Assembly (NCBI RefSeq): GCF_963675165.1
Contig: NC_087385.1
Location: 1,169,501 to 1,233,500, forward strand
DNA length: 64,000 nt
Reading direction: 5' to 3'
DNA from: Halichondria panicea
Taxonomy: Eukaryota; Porifera; Demospongiae; Suberitida; Halichondriidae
Numbering within the stretch: position 1 is the stretch's first letter; each line of letters begins with the position of its first letter. The translations under genes were made by a program, and so were the position numbers. This document shows positions 13,098 through 25,110 of this stretch, piece by piece. The notes beneath the pieces were generated by a model. The model worked only from the letters and a program-made list of their open reading frames with translations, did no database searches and was not told the origin of the DNA.

Positions 13098-16000
13098 CAA
13101 CTATCTTATCGTCTACTTTATGTCCACGTAATACAATTTATAAATGACAACCTACCAATCAGTAATAAACCTTTTATGTCGAGTATGTACATGTACATAC
13201 GTAACGTTTGCATAAATGATGTCATATAATATGTAGCATAATTATAGTACCTGATGTGTTACCACGTACCCCCCCCCCCCTCTAGGATCCCAGAGTGCTT
13301 GATGCAATGCTACCTCACATGGTGTCCCTCTATGGGAACCCTCACTCCCGCACACACACGTACGGCTGGGAGAGTGAGGCGGCCGTGGAGACCGCTAGGA
13401 AGGTGATAATGCCAAATTATATATATGCTTAACCTTTTAGGGAAATAATTTAGACTATTATTATGTAGATTTGCTTGGTTGTATATAGTTATGTTTGATT
13501 TGGTAATAATTATAGAGTCATGGATTAAATTACTCTTGTTATGTAACTTTGTACAATTCCAATAATCATGTGTCCCCATGTACGTGTAGCATATAGCCGA
13601 CCTCATCCACGCTGATCCCAGGGAGATAGTGTTCACTAGTGGAGCAACAGAGTCCAACAACATGACCATTAAGGTACAGAAGCTGGCATATTATTGTTCA
13701 TAGACACTCTCACTGCATCATCTCTGTTTCTTTACAAAGGGAGTTGCTCGATTCTACCAGCCAAAGAAGAATCATATTGTCACAGTGCAAACGGTAAGTT
13801 CTGTATAATTATTCAACATTTACTCTTGCTGTTCCTCAAGCCCCCCCCTCCCTCGTTTAAAACTAGTGTATCACGGCTTCTATCTCTCATGCAGGAGCAT
13901 AAGTGTGTGCTGGACTCGTGTCGTGCCCTGGAGGCGGAGGGCTTCTCTGTGACATACCTCCCCGTGCAGCCCAACGGCATCATCAGTCTCAAGGTGGGCC
14001 GGCCAAACACTAGCTTAACTATAGCTTCAGTGAAGTACCGTATTTATTACATTTTGCAAGACTGTGTACACAATATGATGCTGCTATAATTATGGGCGAA
14101 ATGTCGCACAATTAGAGGGTTGCCTTAAATCGAATAAATAAGGTACTGTAACTGTGTACGTACATTACCTGTTAGGTCAGAGTATATTGGTTGTCACTCG
14201 TTGAATGGCCACATGGCATGTACGTCTCCATGGCTAATTAATTAGCTACATGTTTGTATCTACGATTTCTATAGCCATAAGGATCAGCTAGATATAATGT
14301 ATTTCACTACATAACTATGCAGGATCTTAAAGCAGCCATCACTCCCAAAACCTCCCTCGTGTCTATAATGGCCGTTAACAATGAGATAGGAGTGTTGCAG
14401 CCTCTCAGGGAGATCGGTATGATGTCATTGTGTATGAATGATGACGATGATGGTAGTCATGGTAACTGTACTCGTATGCAGGTGAAATTTGTCGTGAGAA
14501 CAAGGTGTTCTTTCATTCTGATGCTGCACAGGTAAGCTTGTTTGATCTCTTCAGTACACAACCTTTTGAACCTGTAATTCTGAAACCTGATGTTGTGCAT
14601 TTCAAGAGCCTTATATAATGGGAGGGGGTGCAGTTGAGCATTTTTCAACAGCCATAACTTTAGTTCTGATGATACAATTTTTCTGAAAATGTGTTCAAAA
14701 ATACCTTTCAAATGATGTGTGTAAATCCAAAGTTTGATTGGGGCTCACCTTTGGACCATGTATCGGGTCGAAATTAGCAGTCTCCCAAATACGAACATTG
14801 ATGAAACCATTTGAAAGGTATCTTTAGTGAAATTGGATTGACATAACTCAAGTTATGACGACTGAAAGGGTTCCGGAGCCTAACCATATGGCTCCGCTAA
14901 AAATGTGTACCATATAATTATGCCACCTTTGGTACTATTGAATGTAATATTTCTTCTTTCTCCAGATGTTTGGTAAGCTGCCCATCGATGTAACGGACAT
15001 CAAGGTGGACCTGATCTCCATCAGTGGACACAAGATCTACGGGCCCAAGGGGGTGGGTGCTCTGTACGTGAGGAGAAAGCCGAGGGTGAGAATTGACCCC
15101 ATCATGAGCGGAGGGGGGCAGGAAAGGTGGGTGGATTTTGTACGTAAAGCTGTAGTGGAACTGTGCATTTTACTACGGCTTGCAATTGTTAGGCTTGAGT
15201 TTACACAAAAACTAAGATGGGGTACTAGAATTTTTCTTTATTTGGTATTGGTCCATCCTCGTAGTTTTTAATTATGTAGAGCTGTTGATCTCTTTAAGAA
15301 AGTCTATGAGCATTGTGATGTACATGTATGTATAATTTATGTGTTAGTGTTAATTGTACTCTACGTATTGCTATCACCCCAGGGGCATGCGTAGTGGTAC
15401 AGTGCCCCACTTACTGGCGGTGGGTTTGGGAGAGGCTAGCAGAATAGCGGCACAGGAAATGGAGTATGACCACGCTCACGTGAAGCGAATGTCTAAGAGG
15501 CTTATTGATGGTGTGTGGTCACAGCTGGATCATGTGATCCTCAACGGAGACCCTGTTCAAAATTATGAAGGTGATCTATATTTTTAGTATTAGAATTATT
15601 ACCCGAGGCGTGCGTGGGCGGCCACGGGTATAGTAGTCCGTTGGTCTGTTTGTTTGTTTGTGATAGCCTTTTCTACTCACCTGGATGGCACAGCACTGCG
15701 TTTACAGCATGGATAGCCTTCATACAACAATATCTTGGTTTAAATAGTGGCAGATTTTGATGTTAAAGCTTCTTTGTCGAGCAAAAACTAAGAAGCTTGA
15801 ACTTGCACGTTGGCAGCTAGCTAGCTACATGTGGCCTTGACTTTGTATTTGCAGCGGAAGTGATCCGTACCAGGAACAATTGAATAGGGTCAAAGTACGT
15901 AGAATTGTAACTGGGTTGGTTGTTGTTGACTAGACTGACTCTAGCTCTGGATCCTACTCTCCAGCCTGGCAGGAGCCATATATACTTCTCTAAGTCTAAG

Positions 16001-17653
16001 ACTCCAGGCTTCTTTGCTGTGATCCCAGTCCACAGTGCATGTCTCATGCATGTACGTTGTTTTATTGCTCCTTGAGTTGCTGTGCTAGTCATACATGTAC
16101 ATGCATGCTACATGCACTGCATTATAATTATAATTATCACTCCTCTGGTTTCTGTATTATCATATCACCAGCTGAGGGTTTGCACTTCAGTGCTCTAGTT
16201 TAACTATTTGTAAAAAATCATATTGACATAATTGTGTGTTATAATTATAAACCTGCAGGTTGTGTGAACATATCGTTTGCGTATGTGGAGGGAGAGAGCT
16301 TACTCATGTCCATGAAAGACATTGCCCTCTCCTCTGGAAGGTTTGTTTAGTCAGTCAATCTACAGAACCCCCTTTCTCTGCATACTACCCTCCATTGTCT
16401 CACCCTTTCTCTGCATAATATCCCCCATTGTCTCACTCTTTCTCTGCATACTATCCCCACTCTTTTTTCCCTTTGTTCCCCGTTATCATTGTTAGCTAGC
16501 TGTACATCTGTCGATACCATGTCTTACGTACATCTACAAATGAATGACAGTACTCAGTACTCTCCCCTACGTACATCTACAAATGAATGACAGTACTCTC
16601 CCCTACGTGTATTTATTTACAGTGCTTGTACGTCTGCATCTCTGGAGCCATCATATGTCCTGAGGGCTGTAGGAGCAGATGAGGACCTGGCACACTCCTC
16701 CATCAGGTGAGCCACAAATTATCACTGATCATACATTTAATAGCAGCCACTTTTGTAGTGATACCAGATATTGATTGTTTGTGTCACGTTTATCACTGTC
16801 TAAGCGCCATTGTATAACTACATGACTTGTACATGTCACTTTTAGTATAAGGAAATAAAGCCGTGCTTTTGTGTGTGTTACATCAGTAAAATTAACATCT
16901 ATGATCTTTTTATGATTTTAACTTCAGCAGGCCTTCCCTACAGGTAGTGTAACTATATGGATTTGTGCTCTAATAATGTGTAATATATGTATCTACAGAC
17001 TCTCTCTCTTTCTCATGCTTTAGGTTTTAGAGCTTTATGACATTAATTGTATGTACCCCTATAGCCTGTTGTGGTACGTAGGTTTGGTATTGTAGCTATG
17101 TCTACGTATATAGCTACATGCATGATACCCTATATGTAGGTTTGGTATTGGTCGGTTCACTACGGAGGAAGAGGTGGACTATACCATAGCCAAGTGTGTG
17201 GAGAGTGTCAACAGACTCAGAGAAATGAGGTAATTACCCAACGCAATTATCGGTCACTGCCTCCAACAGAGGAGGTAGAAATCAGGTCCACAATAAGTCA
17301 CTGTACAGAAAAGTGTAGTGTTGATTTTAGCAGAGGACCTCAGTCATGTCTATTACATGTGATGCATTAAATTAGACAATAATGTGACTTCATTGTATTA
17401 AACGAAGCTTAAAGTTAGTGAGTATTAATTAGTGAGTGGCCTGGGTCTCTGTAACATCCTGTAACATCACTCCATGTGATCACAATGAAAGTCCAATTTT
17501 GGTGGTGTCGTTTAGAAAATAATCATTGTTGTGTGTGCACTTTTAATTTCCCCCTTGGTATTTATAGCATACACTTTCCTCCCATGCAGCCCCCTCTATG
17601 AAATGGTCCAAGAAGGCATTGACATAAAGTCCATTCAGTGGAGTCAGCATTGA
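12791..17653 (+). CDS. NFS1: Cysteine desulfurase, mitochondrial (NFS1)
   Basis: Fourteen exons, 449 aa (human 457): 12791-12914, 12975-13033, 13286-13402, 13590-13673, 13740-13793, 13895-13993, 14323-14416, 14482-14531, 14966-15126, 15383-15570, 16259-16340, 16623-16706, 17140-17229, 17590-17653. The PLP enzyme takes sulfur from cysteine for Fe-S cluster assembly and tRNA thiolation. The N-terminus ([15 protein letters not shown], rich in Arg and Ser) looks like a mitochondrial presequence. Landmarks: [25 protein letters not shown] (PLP binding), TEHKCVLD-like [22 protein letters not shown]-lysine in [12 protein letters not shown] (Lys250) and the catalytic cysteine loop SSGSACTSAS (Cys373). 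All key residues are kept. Its 3' end converges on a GTPase gene 116 bp away. NFS1 normally works with ISD11, ISCU and frataxin. Confidence 0.97.
13044..13096. repeat. (AC)n microsatellite, NFS1 intron 2
   Basis: About 26 uninterrupted AC dinucleotides beginning only 11 bp after the exon 2 donor. Confidence 0.97.
14610..14910. repeat. Candidate dispersed repeat in NFS1 intron 8
   Basis: This holds an internal inverted repeat (atacctttcaaatg near 14701 against catttgaaaggtat near 14811) and the phrase caacagccataactttagtt. A similar phrase (gaacagccataagttagttc) occurs in a COG4 intron near 56438. Shared wording in two unrelated introns suggests a repeat family. The ends are not defined. Confidence 0.4.
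15595..16140. other. Central part of NFS1 intron 10, no gene seen
   Basis: A 688-bp intron (15571-16258). A stretch from about 15601 (acccgaggcgtgcgtgggcg, then a TTTG run) differs in composition from its surroundings and could be a dispersed repeat, but no second copy is in the window. No coding frame or structured RNA was recognised. Confidence 0.3.
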
Positions 17654-17769
17654 ACAATCAGCACACACCACGACTCTTTGATATGAACACGGAAAACAAT
17701 TCACAAATTTGTTGTGTACAATGTGTCAAATAACATTTATAAGTGTCGTGTGTATATTATATATACAGC

Positions 17770-18608
17770 TCAAAAACAAAAACATTTTCTGCGGTTATTA
17801 TCATTGTCAAGTTCATCCATACTCAACAACAACCTACTAACATCTCTTCCAGTCTCTTCAATTCCAACTTGATTGAACTTCTTGTCCACTACCTCGATGA
17901 GGGTCTGAAATGCTTTCTCCACACTTCCCTCCGTGTGTGTCGACACTCGAGCACTCAAATCCATGTTGATACTGTGTGTTGTCATGAATGCCAGTATGGC
18001 TTCATCTCTAGCGGTAAGATTTTTACTGTCAGATTTGTTCCCCCAGAGAGCGAATACTAAACGATCGCTCCATCGGCTATTTTTACGAGCCTCTTTGATC
18101 CAGTCTGACAGGTGGTAGAGAGTGTCCTCGGCTTCCAGATCGTACACTAGGATCACAGCGTGGGCATGGCGATAGTAGTTGGCAGTCATGGAGTCGTATC
18201 TCTCCTGTCCACCAGTGTCCCAAAGATTCACCTGCATGGAACACAATTAGATCTAGTGTCAGAGTATGCTTTTGGGTCAATCTTGACTTTTCGTTAAGTA
18301 CGTGCAGCAAGGTGGTTCGAACCGATTCAACAGCACGTAACAGGCTAACGACAGCTATATCAATTTTAGTAATTAGAGGAATGCTGCTTTACACATAGAC
18401 AGGCATAATTTACCTTGATCTGTCTTCCATTTGCCTCAGTCTCGTGTTCCAGTCGCTCCAGGCCCATGTCAGTGAGGGCAGCCCTAGAGTCATCAGGGTC
18501 TGTCTCGTCAGGATCGTATTTAGGAGCCACTCCTGTCTTGATGTACTGGAACAGCTCAGTCTTGCCAACACCCGCACGCCCAGCTAGGATAACGTTGTAT
18601 TCTGGCAT
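17770..18608 (-). CDS. Rab-like small GTPase with CaaX-type tail (cluster gene A)
   Basis: Two exons, 18414-18608 and 17770-18231, 218 aa. The ATG at 18608 is used because the longer reading begins with GTG. G1 is GRAGVGKT, G3 is WDTGGQE (the only cluster member keeping the catalytic Gln, but the preceding Ala is Gly), G4 is GNKSD and G5 is reduced to LSAR. Between G1 and G3 lies an acidic stretch (DPDETDPDDS) in place of a standard switch I. The tail KCFCF fits a CaaX prenylation signal. It probably binds GTP and is membrane-attached; its exact family is not recognised. The phase-0 intron just before G3 is shared by the whole cluster. Its 3' end converges with NFS1. Confidence 0.85.
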
Positions 18609-18876
18609 CACAAAGGAGAGACTATCTTTGCAGCGCAGCTAGCTAGCTAGCTAGAGCTAGTTTCCTTTTTGTCTGTGTGAATTGAAAGTACAACGGCAAC
18701 CTGACCTTTCAATAGGATGTTGCTATGTTTATGATTCTGAACATGATGATCCATACCAATTTTAAAAAATGTATCCAAACACACAGAGCATATATACAAC
18801 ACAGAGATTGGACACAAAAAGTGCTGGTGCAAATATAAGCGAAGCGTGTAAAATAGCGAGTAAAATATCAACAAAT

Positions 18877-19803
18877 TCAACACGAGCATCCACTCTTTCC
18901 AGTTTTACTTTCATTCGAATAATCATCCAAATGCACAACACTGCCAGTATCTATTCCGGTATTCTGTCGCAGCGACGGATAACTCTTTGTGTGAGTAAAA
19001 TGAATTTCTTTTAATAGCTCATTAAATTGTTCCATGATATGACCATCGTCATTGGAAACATCCACTTTAGCTAATAGACGAACTTTCTCCTCGTTCCTAT
19101 CTTGAAAACCAGTTACATTGGCCTCCTCAACAGAATTCCAACCAGAGCCTTTGTTACCCCATAGAGCACATACTGGTTGCATTTTCCCCCTCGCCCATCT
19201 CAGCATTTTGAGCCAGTGCTGTAGATTGTTCAGTGTCTCCAGATCCGTAGTGTCGTACACGAGTATAGCACCATCCGCCGAAAAGTAGTAGCTCTTTGGA
19301 GACACCACTTTTGAGGGTGTGTCACTCACACGGACCTGCATGGTTACAAAACAGACAATGTTATCATCAAGGGTATACATAATAGAGGGAGGGAAACTAA
19401 CAGCAGCTCACGTGCACGTGTACTGTGGTGTCATGTTACTTTCCACACAGTTTTTCTGTACTAGATTCTAGATCTTATACGTTCGATACTCATTGTACGT
19501 ATGTTTGTAAAACACATGCACATTTTGAGAATGCATGGTGAGAACAAACATTAACTGGTGCATAGAGAGTGTATGTGTGTTAAAGTGTCAGTGCTGTACG
19601 TGCTAAAGCCTGTCTATATATTAAAGAGCATAATATACCTCTACAGTTATGTCAGACACAGTAAAAGTAGCAGTCCAACTGTCTCTTGTCTCCTTTCTCT
19701 TATCAGGAGCCAGATTTGCCATGTACTTAAACAATCTAGCTCTCTCCGTTGATTCATCTCCCATTAGAATGATCTTATAGCATCTTTCCTTCGCTTCAGC
19801 CAT
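18877..19803 (-). CDS. Pseudo-GTPase with degenerate nucleotide-binding motifs (cluster gene B)
   Basis: Two exons, 19639-19803 and 18877-19335, 207 aa, open throughout and split at the same place as its neighbours. The fold is recognisable (CYKIILMGDES at strand 1; ADGAILVYDTTDLETLNNL at strand 4), but the P-loop Gly-Lys-Thr is replaced by DESTERAR, the DTAGQE region by VSDTPSKVV and NKxD by GNKGS. The tail SGCSC keeps a C-x-C geranylgeranylation motif. An intact frame, conserved splice sites and a kept lipid signal argue for a protein that no longer binds nucleotide normally rather than simple decay. No function is known. Confidence 0.75.
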
Positions 19804-19959
19804 GCTTTAATGCTAGCCTTGCAACTCTTCAGTGTGTTGCTGGGTGCAAAGTTAACATTATTCATTGAAGATGCATCTACAGCATAATAAACCACATCAC
19901 AAAATGTTATGTAAATACTGAAAATTGTTAAGAGTGTACAACAATACTATAATTGAAAA

Positions 19960-22670
19960 CTAAGTGTTTTTGTCAGGTGACCAGCTATAACGCCATTCTT
20001 CAGCCCCTAACAATACGTGAGAGGTCACCCATCCAACAGTAGACAAGGCGGAGATGAACTCTTCACAAGATTTGTCCATTATTGACTGTGCCATCTTTAA
20101 AGCATTGCCTGCATGGGGAAATAGACCAACATGAAATAGTTTGATTTGTGAGAGTCACTGTCACTGTGTATATAATTTTTTATAGTCAAATTTAACTACC
20201 TTACGTATTTACTTTTTGCGAGCATCAAATATACATGTACATGCAAACTTGGCGAGTGCCAATAGCTTAGCAAAAATATAAGATCGCAAAGATCTATATC
20301 AATACTTGCATAGACATCACGCTCCTTGCCAGAACCAAAAAGTCCAAACTACACAAAATTCACCGCAAAACATTGTAGTATGAATTACTACACTAGTAAT
20401 CCCAACCGGCCTCACCTTCTCCACCTAGATACTGAGCATATTCATGGGTCAGCACGGGCCCCTGCGTGTACAATAGACAAAGATTGATCGATTGTCAGTG
20501 GACACAATAACGTACTGTCATTCCAGATGTGCATATGAACTCGGCACACTCCACAGTCAGAGCTGCTCTTAACTGATCCTTCCTATCACTCTCCTCGTGA
20601 AGACAAACTGACACTGCAAGGACAGTCATATTGTGCACAGTAAATATGCCTGGAAAACACCTACATGTAAATGCTCAATCCTTCATTTCCAACCACTCTA
20701 TTAAATTACATGCACTCGACAAGTGTTTATGCAGCAGCTACCTTTGTGTCCACCACTGTGAGGTATGAACATGTAGTTATTCAATCTGATGTAGTCGTTG
20801 GTTGCAGACTGCAATGCCTTACTCAGCGGACACCCAAGACTATAGTTCAACCTCATCGGAATTCCTGTAAGGAAACATGAGATCAGTAAATAAATGCACA
20901 TTGCCTCATACATGCCATACAACGGGTTTTTATGAAGCCTCAAAAGACTAGCCCTCTACATGTATTTGATGAATAGACACGCGTTACCGCCGGAAATAGG
21001 GACGGTGGATATAATTTGCTCAAAACATTCATTGTACAAAGCTATGTAATTCCTTACGTACGTCTGAGCACAGGCTCTTGAGCGTTGGCTTGTTTGGGAG
21101 TTAGCACATCTCCTGTCTTGAGGTAGTGCTGCACAACAACATGGAGTCTGTTCTTGTTGAGTGTCTCCATGCAGAGGACAGTGACAGCACAGTAGTTGGC
21201 CCACAGGTGCAGTGCAGTGAACACCACAAACATCAGCCAGATCAATCTATACGACAGGAAACAATTGAGTACTACATTTCCTGACATAAAGTTTTTGTAC
21301 GCATGCAGTAATCATTTTTTTCTCGCAACCTCGGTAAAATATACAACCTTTGAATACGCTGAATACGTTATTACATCTTAGGTACAGATTATTCCTACTA
21401 GACATAATATACAGTATGAATATGAATAAGCTACAGGTTTCCTGGAAAAAGTTTAAGGGGGAGGAGAATTAAGTAAGGAGGCAAGATGTCTATTTACCGC
21501 TCATCCAAAGGGGGGAATGTCCCACCTGAAAGACCCCTAGCTGAGTTACTTAGTACACTTCATTATATACTCACGATTGACTGCTAGCCACCGTGGGAAT
21601 GATGATCAGGTTCACTATCAGACCAACGAGATTCATGAGTGTTTCCTAAAGACACAATACACTCAACTTCATGGCTACACCTAGCCTACATACAATTAAG
21701 TTACCTGACTACCGTCTTTAGCAGCCACATCGGCCATATTGTTCCTCCGTGCCTGATGCTGCACGAAGGCAGCTCTCGTTGCATTACCGGCCACACCCAC
21801 AATTGCCTGTGTGAGATGTGAGGGTTGAACAGTATACACAACACTAGTATGACCCACAATTATATGACTCAATCAAAATCAACGTATAATCCTCAGGGCA
21901 GCCGGTTCCATAATTATGGGATACGATAGTTTTCATTGCTAGAGACATTGCTGGTGGAGCAGTGAGTATAGTGTGTAGCTATTATTAGAGGGTAATCCCT
22001 CAAGGTGAATAATACCAATACACGTTCGTAACAATTAAGCGTTGTATTGAGCTCACCCTACAAAGACTTGCAAAACAGGCTATGAATAAGAAGACACCAG
22101 GAAATAAGGGAGCAATCAGGTTCAGTAGAATAGCCAGGTCATTGAGAGCATCAGCCACCAATCTAAGCAGGGAAACAAACACACAGTCCATTCAAGATAG
22201 CTGTTTGATTGTACACAGCACCTCCACTGCTTTGAGAAACAGTCCAGATCAGTTCTACAGTGATAAAAATAGGTCACATTAGTATATAGATAAGAAGCGA
22301 TTATGAAATTAAAACCTACCCGCATAACCAAGCAAAGAGAATTCTGCCCAGCATTCCTGTGCCATCTGGGAGAAAAAATAATTTCATCATAATAAACGAG
22401 AAGCTAAGAGGGTGTTAAAGAGACGTCCAATCACCTTTGAGCATCCAGGTGATGGTGGCTGCAAGTGGAGTAGCAGTACTGTCTCCCACGCCCACCCCCT
22501 TCAACACGGCCAGTGTCGCCAAGGTACCAGTGATGGAGGAACAGAAGGACTGCAAAATAATGAAAATAACTAAATACTTGTTATTTTCTTACCTGCAAGG
22601 TGTCCCATAGCTGGTAGGAGAGGTAGTCTGAGCTCACACTGTCAGGATAGCCTTGAGGAAGAAATGCTTC
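19960..22670 (-). CDS. RUSF1: RUS1 family protein (C16orf58/RUSF1), 5' end unresolved
   Basis: At least twelve exons, 383 codons: 22593-22670, 22435-22549, 22320-22365, 22222-22254, 22057-22162, 21705-21806, 21575-21645, 21062-21246, 20742-20864, 20516-20613, 20416-20461, 19960-20108. Family blocks in order: FLPQGYPDSVSSDYL, GVGVGDSTATPLAATITW, DGTGMLGRILFAW, LNDLAILLNLIAP, RRNNMADVAAKDGSQETL, ALHLWANYCAV and METLNKNRL. Several segments are hydrophobic, so it is probably membrane-associated; the plant relatives act in UV-B sensing and auxin transport, and the animal role is obscure. The first exon has an acceptor (ttttgcag) and no ATG. Only 72 bp separate it from the divergent WBP2-like start, so the true first exon must overlap that gene or be very short. 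Confidence 0.9.
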
Positions 22671-22742
22671 CTGCAAAATGCACAAAAACGAATTATTGAG
22701 CCCCACCCCCAAAATGGGCGTGGCTGAAACTCAAGGAAGCTA
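22671..22742. promoter_or_regulatory. 72-bp gap between RUS1 exon and WBP2-like start
   Basis: Contains a GC-rich ccccacccccaaaatgggcg (KLF/Sp-like GT box). It must contain at least the acceptor region of RUS1 and the 5' UTR of the WBP2-like gene. This is far shorter than a usual promoter. Confidence 0.4.
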
Positions 22743-23329
22743 ATGGCTGACAATCAAAGGTAAGCTTCATTTTACTATAGCTACATTTCTAGAGACTATT
22801 GAATATTCTTATAGGTGTATATTCAAGGTGGACCATGTCCACTTTCAGCTCCCCTATGCTACATGTCCAGACTGCTCAGTGCAGCTGCTTCAGAGTCAGG
22901 TATTAAGCAGTGTGTGCTGTGAAGAACCATGTGCTCTTTTAACTATTAGCTCTGCAGATCCGTGTGGTTGAGGGTGGAGAAACTAAGCACACACTACCGC
23001 TGAGTTGCATCCGCTCCATCGAGGTTCACCAGCCTATATTCAGTGCCAACTACATCAGTGGAGAGTACTCTGAGCAAGGTAGGTGGAATTGTAGAACATT
23101 GTCGTTTAATAACTATAATCTCTCGTAAAGATTCGACTACTACATTCACAATCACCTTCAATCAGGGAGGAGCAACAGATTTTGCTCGAGCATTCTTCAG
23201 ATTAACAGAAGGTATACTTATAAATAGTTAACAATCATGTGAATACTTCTATAATATGCAGGTCAACTAGTTACGAAGACCACTCCAAACGAACCAACAG
23301 TACCAAGCGAAGAGAAAAAGACAAAATAG
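22743..23329 (+). CDS. Short WBP2-like GRAM-domain protein
   Basis: Five exons, 123 aa: 22743-22759, 22815-22899, 22958-23078, 23131-23211, 23262-23329, all with GT-AG sites. The middle of the protein matches the second half of the WBP2/WBP2NL GRAM domain: SIEVHQPIFSANYISGEY followed by FTITFNQGGATDFARAFF (family pattern IKQPVFGANYIKG ... KLTFTAGGAIEFG). WBP2 is a transcriptional coactivator that binds WW-domain proteins through a C-terminal PPxY-rich region; that tail is absent here and the protein ends in PSEEKKTK. The N-terminal part has CxxC (TCPDC), which is not typical of WBP2. It could be a minimal GRAM-only relative. It is head-to-head with RUS1. Confidence 0.75.
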
Positions 23330-23845
23330 CTGTAGTCTATCTCGATCCATTTGTATTCTTGTGATTATTCTTGAATCATACCTTTGCAACTTTGCCCACT
23401 GACTCCAGCCAGCCACTCTTTTCCCCCCCAGTCTTCCACACCCTCCGACCATCATACTGGTATCTCCTCCAAGAGGAGTGTCGACCATGGCTCTCCCTAA
23501 ACTTCCCTTCAGGCATCTCTGTATGTCTCGACAGTGAGCCGTGGTGAAATTGAGGCTGCTATGCATCATCAGCATGTACACATTCTCAATTATGGGCTCC
23601 TGGTAGTAACAACAACAAGCCTAGTACAAGTGTGCTTGTACAAAAACAAGCTCAACAGTACAAGTACAACAACACTGCAAGTACAACAACACTGCTATAT
23701 ACGCTTCAATTTCAGTATAGTTTCGGTGAATCCAGGTGCATCAAACAACGGTGAAAACAATTTACAAAATAAACATGCACTGAACAACATACTTGTATAG
23801 ATAATAATGATAAGAATTCAGTTGCAAAAGATTGTGTGTTCACAA
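23330..23845. other. Intergenic, no gene seen
   Basis: Between the WBP2-like stop and the 3' end of GTPase D. It probably holds two converging 3' UTRs. A 104-codon minus-strand frame (23267-23581) overlaps the WBP2-like last exon and has no recognisable features. A short acaagtacaacaac repeat lies near 23650-23695. Confidence 0.5.
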
Positions 23846-24628
23846 TCAACAACACCCACTCTTCATTTTTGGAGTTGAAACTGTGCTAATAATTGGTAGT
23901 AAGTCACTGTCTACTCCTGAATACTTTCGCGGTGTTCCAGCTCTTTTTCTGTGCACGTACTTAACAACTGCGTCTAACGACTCTTTAACATTTGCTCCAG
24001 ATTTGGCAGATGTATAATAAAGCAGAGGTGTTCCCAGGTGCTTCCCCTTAGCTTTAATGCTACTCTCTTCAATTTCAAGATGTAGATCAGCTTTGTTACC
24101 GATGAGGGCCCAAACAAAATCCTCGGGATCGACAAATTGCAGGGCATTCTCAATTTCGTCTTCGATTCTTTCAAAACTGTACTGATCTTCGATGCTGTAC
24201 ATCAAGATAGCAGCGTCGGCATTTGTGAAGTAGTTGGAGGTGAGCGTTCGAAACCGTTCCCCTCCTGCCGTGTCAAACACATTTGTCTGTGTATGAGTTA
24301 AAGTCAAACAAAAATGTATCAAATAAGTAGTTTCATGATATGCTATATATAGGACAATGATATCAGTAGATTTAGATGTTTATTACAGTGTGTGATTTCT
24401 TACGTGTGATTTCTTACATGTATCACTGTATCACTGTCCTACCTTGACTTCTTGCCCATCTATGACAATGCGATGCTCCAAATGCTCCACTCCAGTGCAC
24501 ACAGTGGTGGGGCTCTCAGCTAGAAAGACCTCATCTCTCACTCTGAAAAAGAAGCTTGTCTTTCCCACTCCTGGTTCTCCCAGCAATATGATCTTGTATT
24601 CTGGAGTTAAGATATTATAACTTGCCAT
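23846..24628 (-). CDS. Rab-like small GTPase (cluster gene D)
   Basis: Two exons, 24443-24628 and 23846-24286, 208 aa. G1 GEPGVGKT, G3 FDTAGGERFRTLTSNYF, G4 GNKAD and G5 TSAKS are intact except that the catalytic Gln of DTAGQE is Gly, which predicts weak intrinsic GTP hydrolysis. The tail KSGCC is a di-cysteine geranylgeranylation signal typical of Rabs. The intron falls just before G3, as in its neighbours. It is the first of a run of minus-strand relatives extending to 29.1 kb. The specific Rab subfamily is not recognised. Confidence 0.88.
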
Positions 24629-24944
24629 ACTAGAACTACAACGGTCAGTGAATGTAACAGCTCAGCAAATACAAAGAACAAGCCCCTCCCATCTTCTGCA
24701 AAAGAATGGAATGCTAATTGGCAAAGACTAAGGATCTAACAATGAATGGCTAGTGCACATGTGCTGGACTAATAATAATGCAGGCCATAAATGTAGATTA
24801 GCATTGTCATTCTGTTTCATGCTTAGCAATGAGACAAGACTGTAGAATGTGGGCATTCCACTGATTGTATTAATTAACATGCTGCTGATAATTATAGGAG
24901 AACAAATCAGTGAAACACATGCATAACACAGGAAAACATGGGCT
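24629..24944. other. Upstream flank of GTPase D, duplicated
   Basis: This stretch and 25305-25440 share long similarity (for example gtaacagctcagcaa and tggctacagtacacatg-like wording), so the 5' flanks were duplicated together with the genes. No coding frame is recognised. Confidence 0.55.
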
Positions 24945-25110
24945 AGCTATATCTAGACTTCTTAGTCTTGCTGTCCCGAGAAAGTGTAGTTCTGAAACAC
25001 CCTCTACAGACTATAGACAGCTCCAGGGATCGTTGGTGAATTCTCACACCACCATGCACTCTCGGAGGCTCAATACCACCTCTCTCAGAAGGTCACTTTG
25101 ATCTGTCATT
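24945..25110 (-). pseudogene. GTPase fragment: start codon region fused to C-terminal remnant
   Basis: The segment 24945-25060 aligns with the last ~110 bp of gene E (tctagacttcttagtcttg, then the GASEP/ELS tail coding region with small gaps). About 25099-25110 matches the beginning of gene E's first exon (gatctgtcattatcataaga). Everything between, including the whole G domain, is missing, so this is an internally deleted copy. The 3' flank also matches those of the neighbouring copies. Confidence 0.7.

Noticed and set aside
18311-18326. ggttcgaaccg, like a tRNA T-loop/B-box
   Set aside because: No A-box, acceptor stem or anticodon arm can be placed at the right distance on either strand; it is a short palindrome.
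23267-23581. 104-codon minus-strand frame
   Set aside because: Overlaps the last WBP2-like exon antisense, has no recognisable domain or splice context and unremarkable composition.
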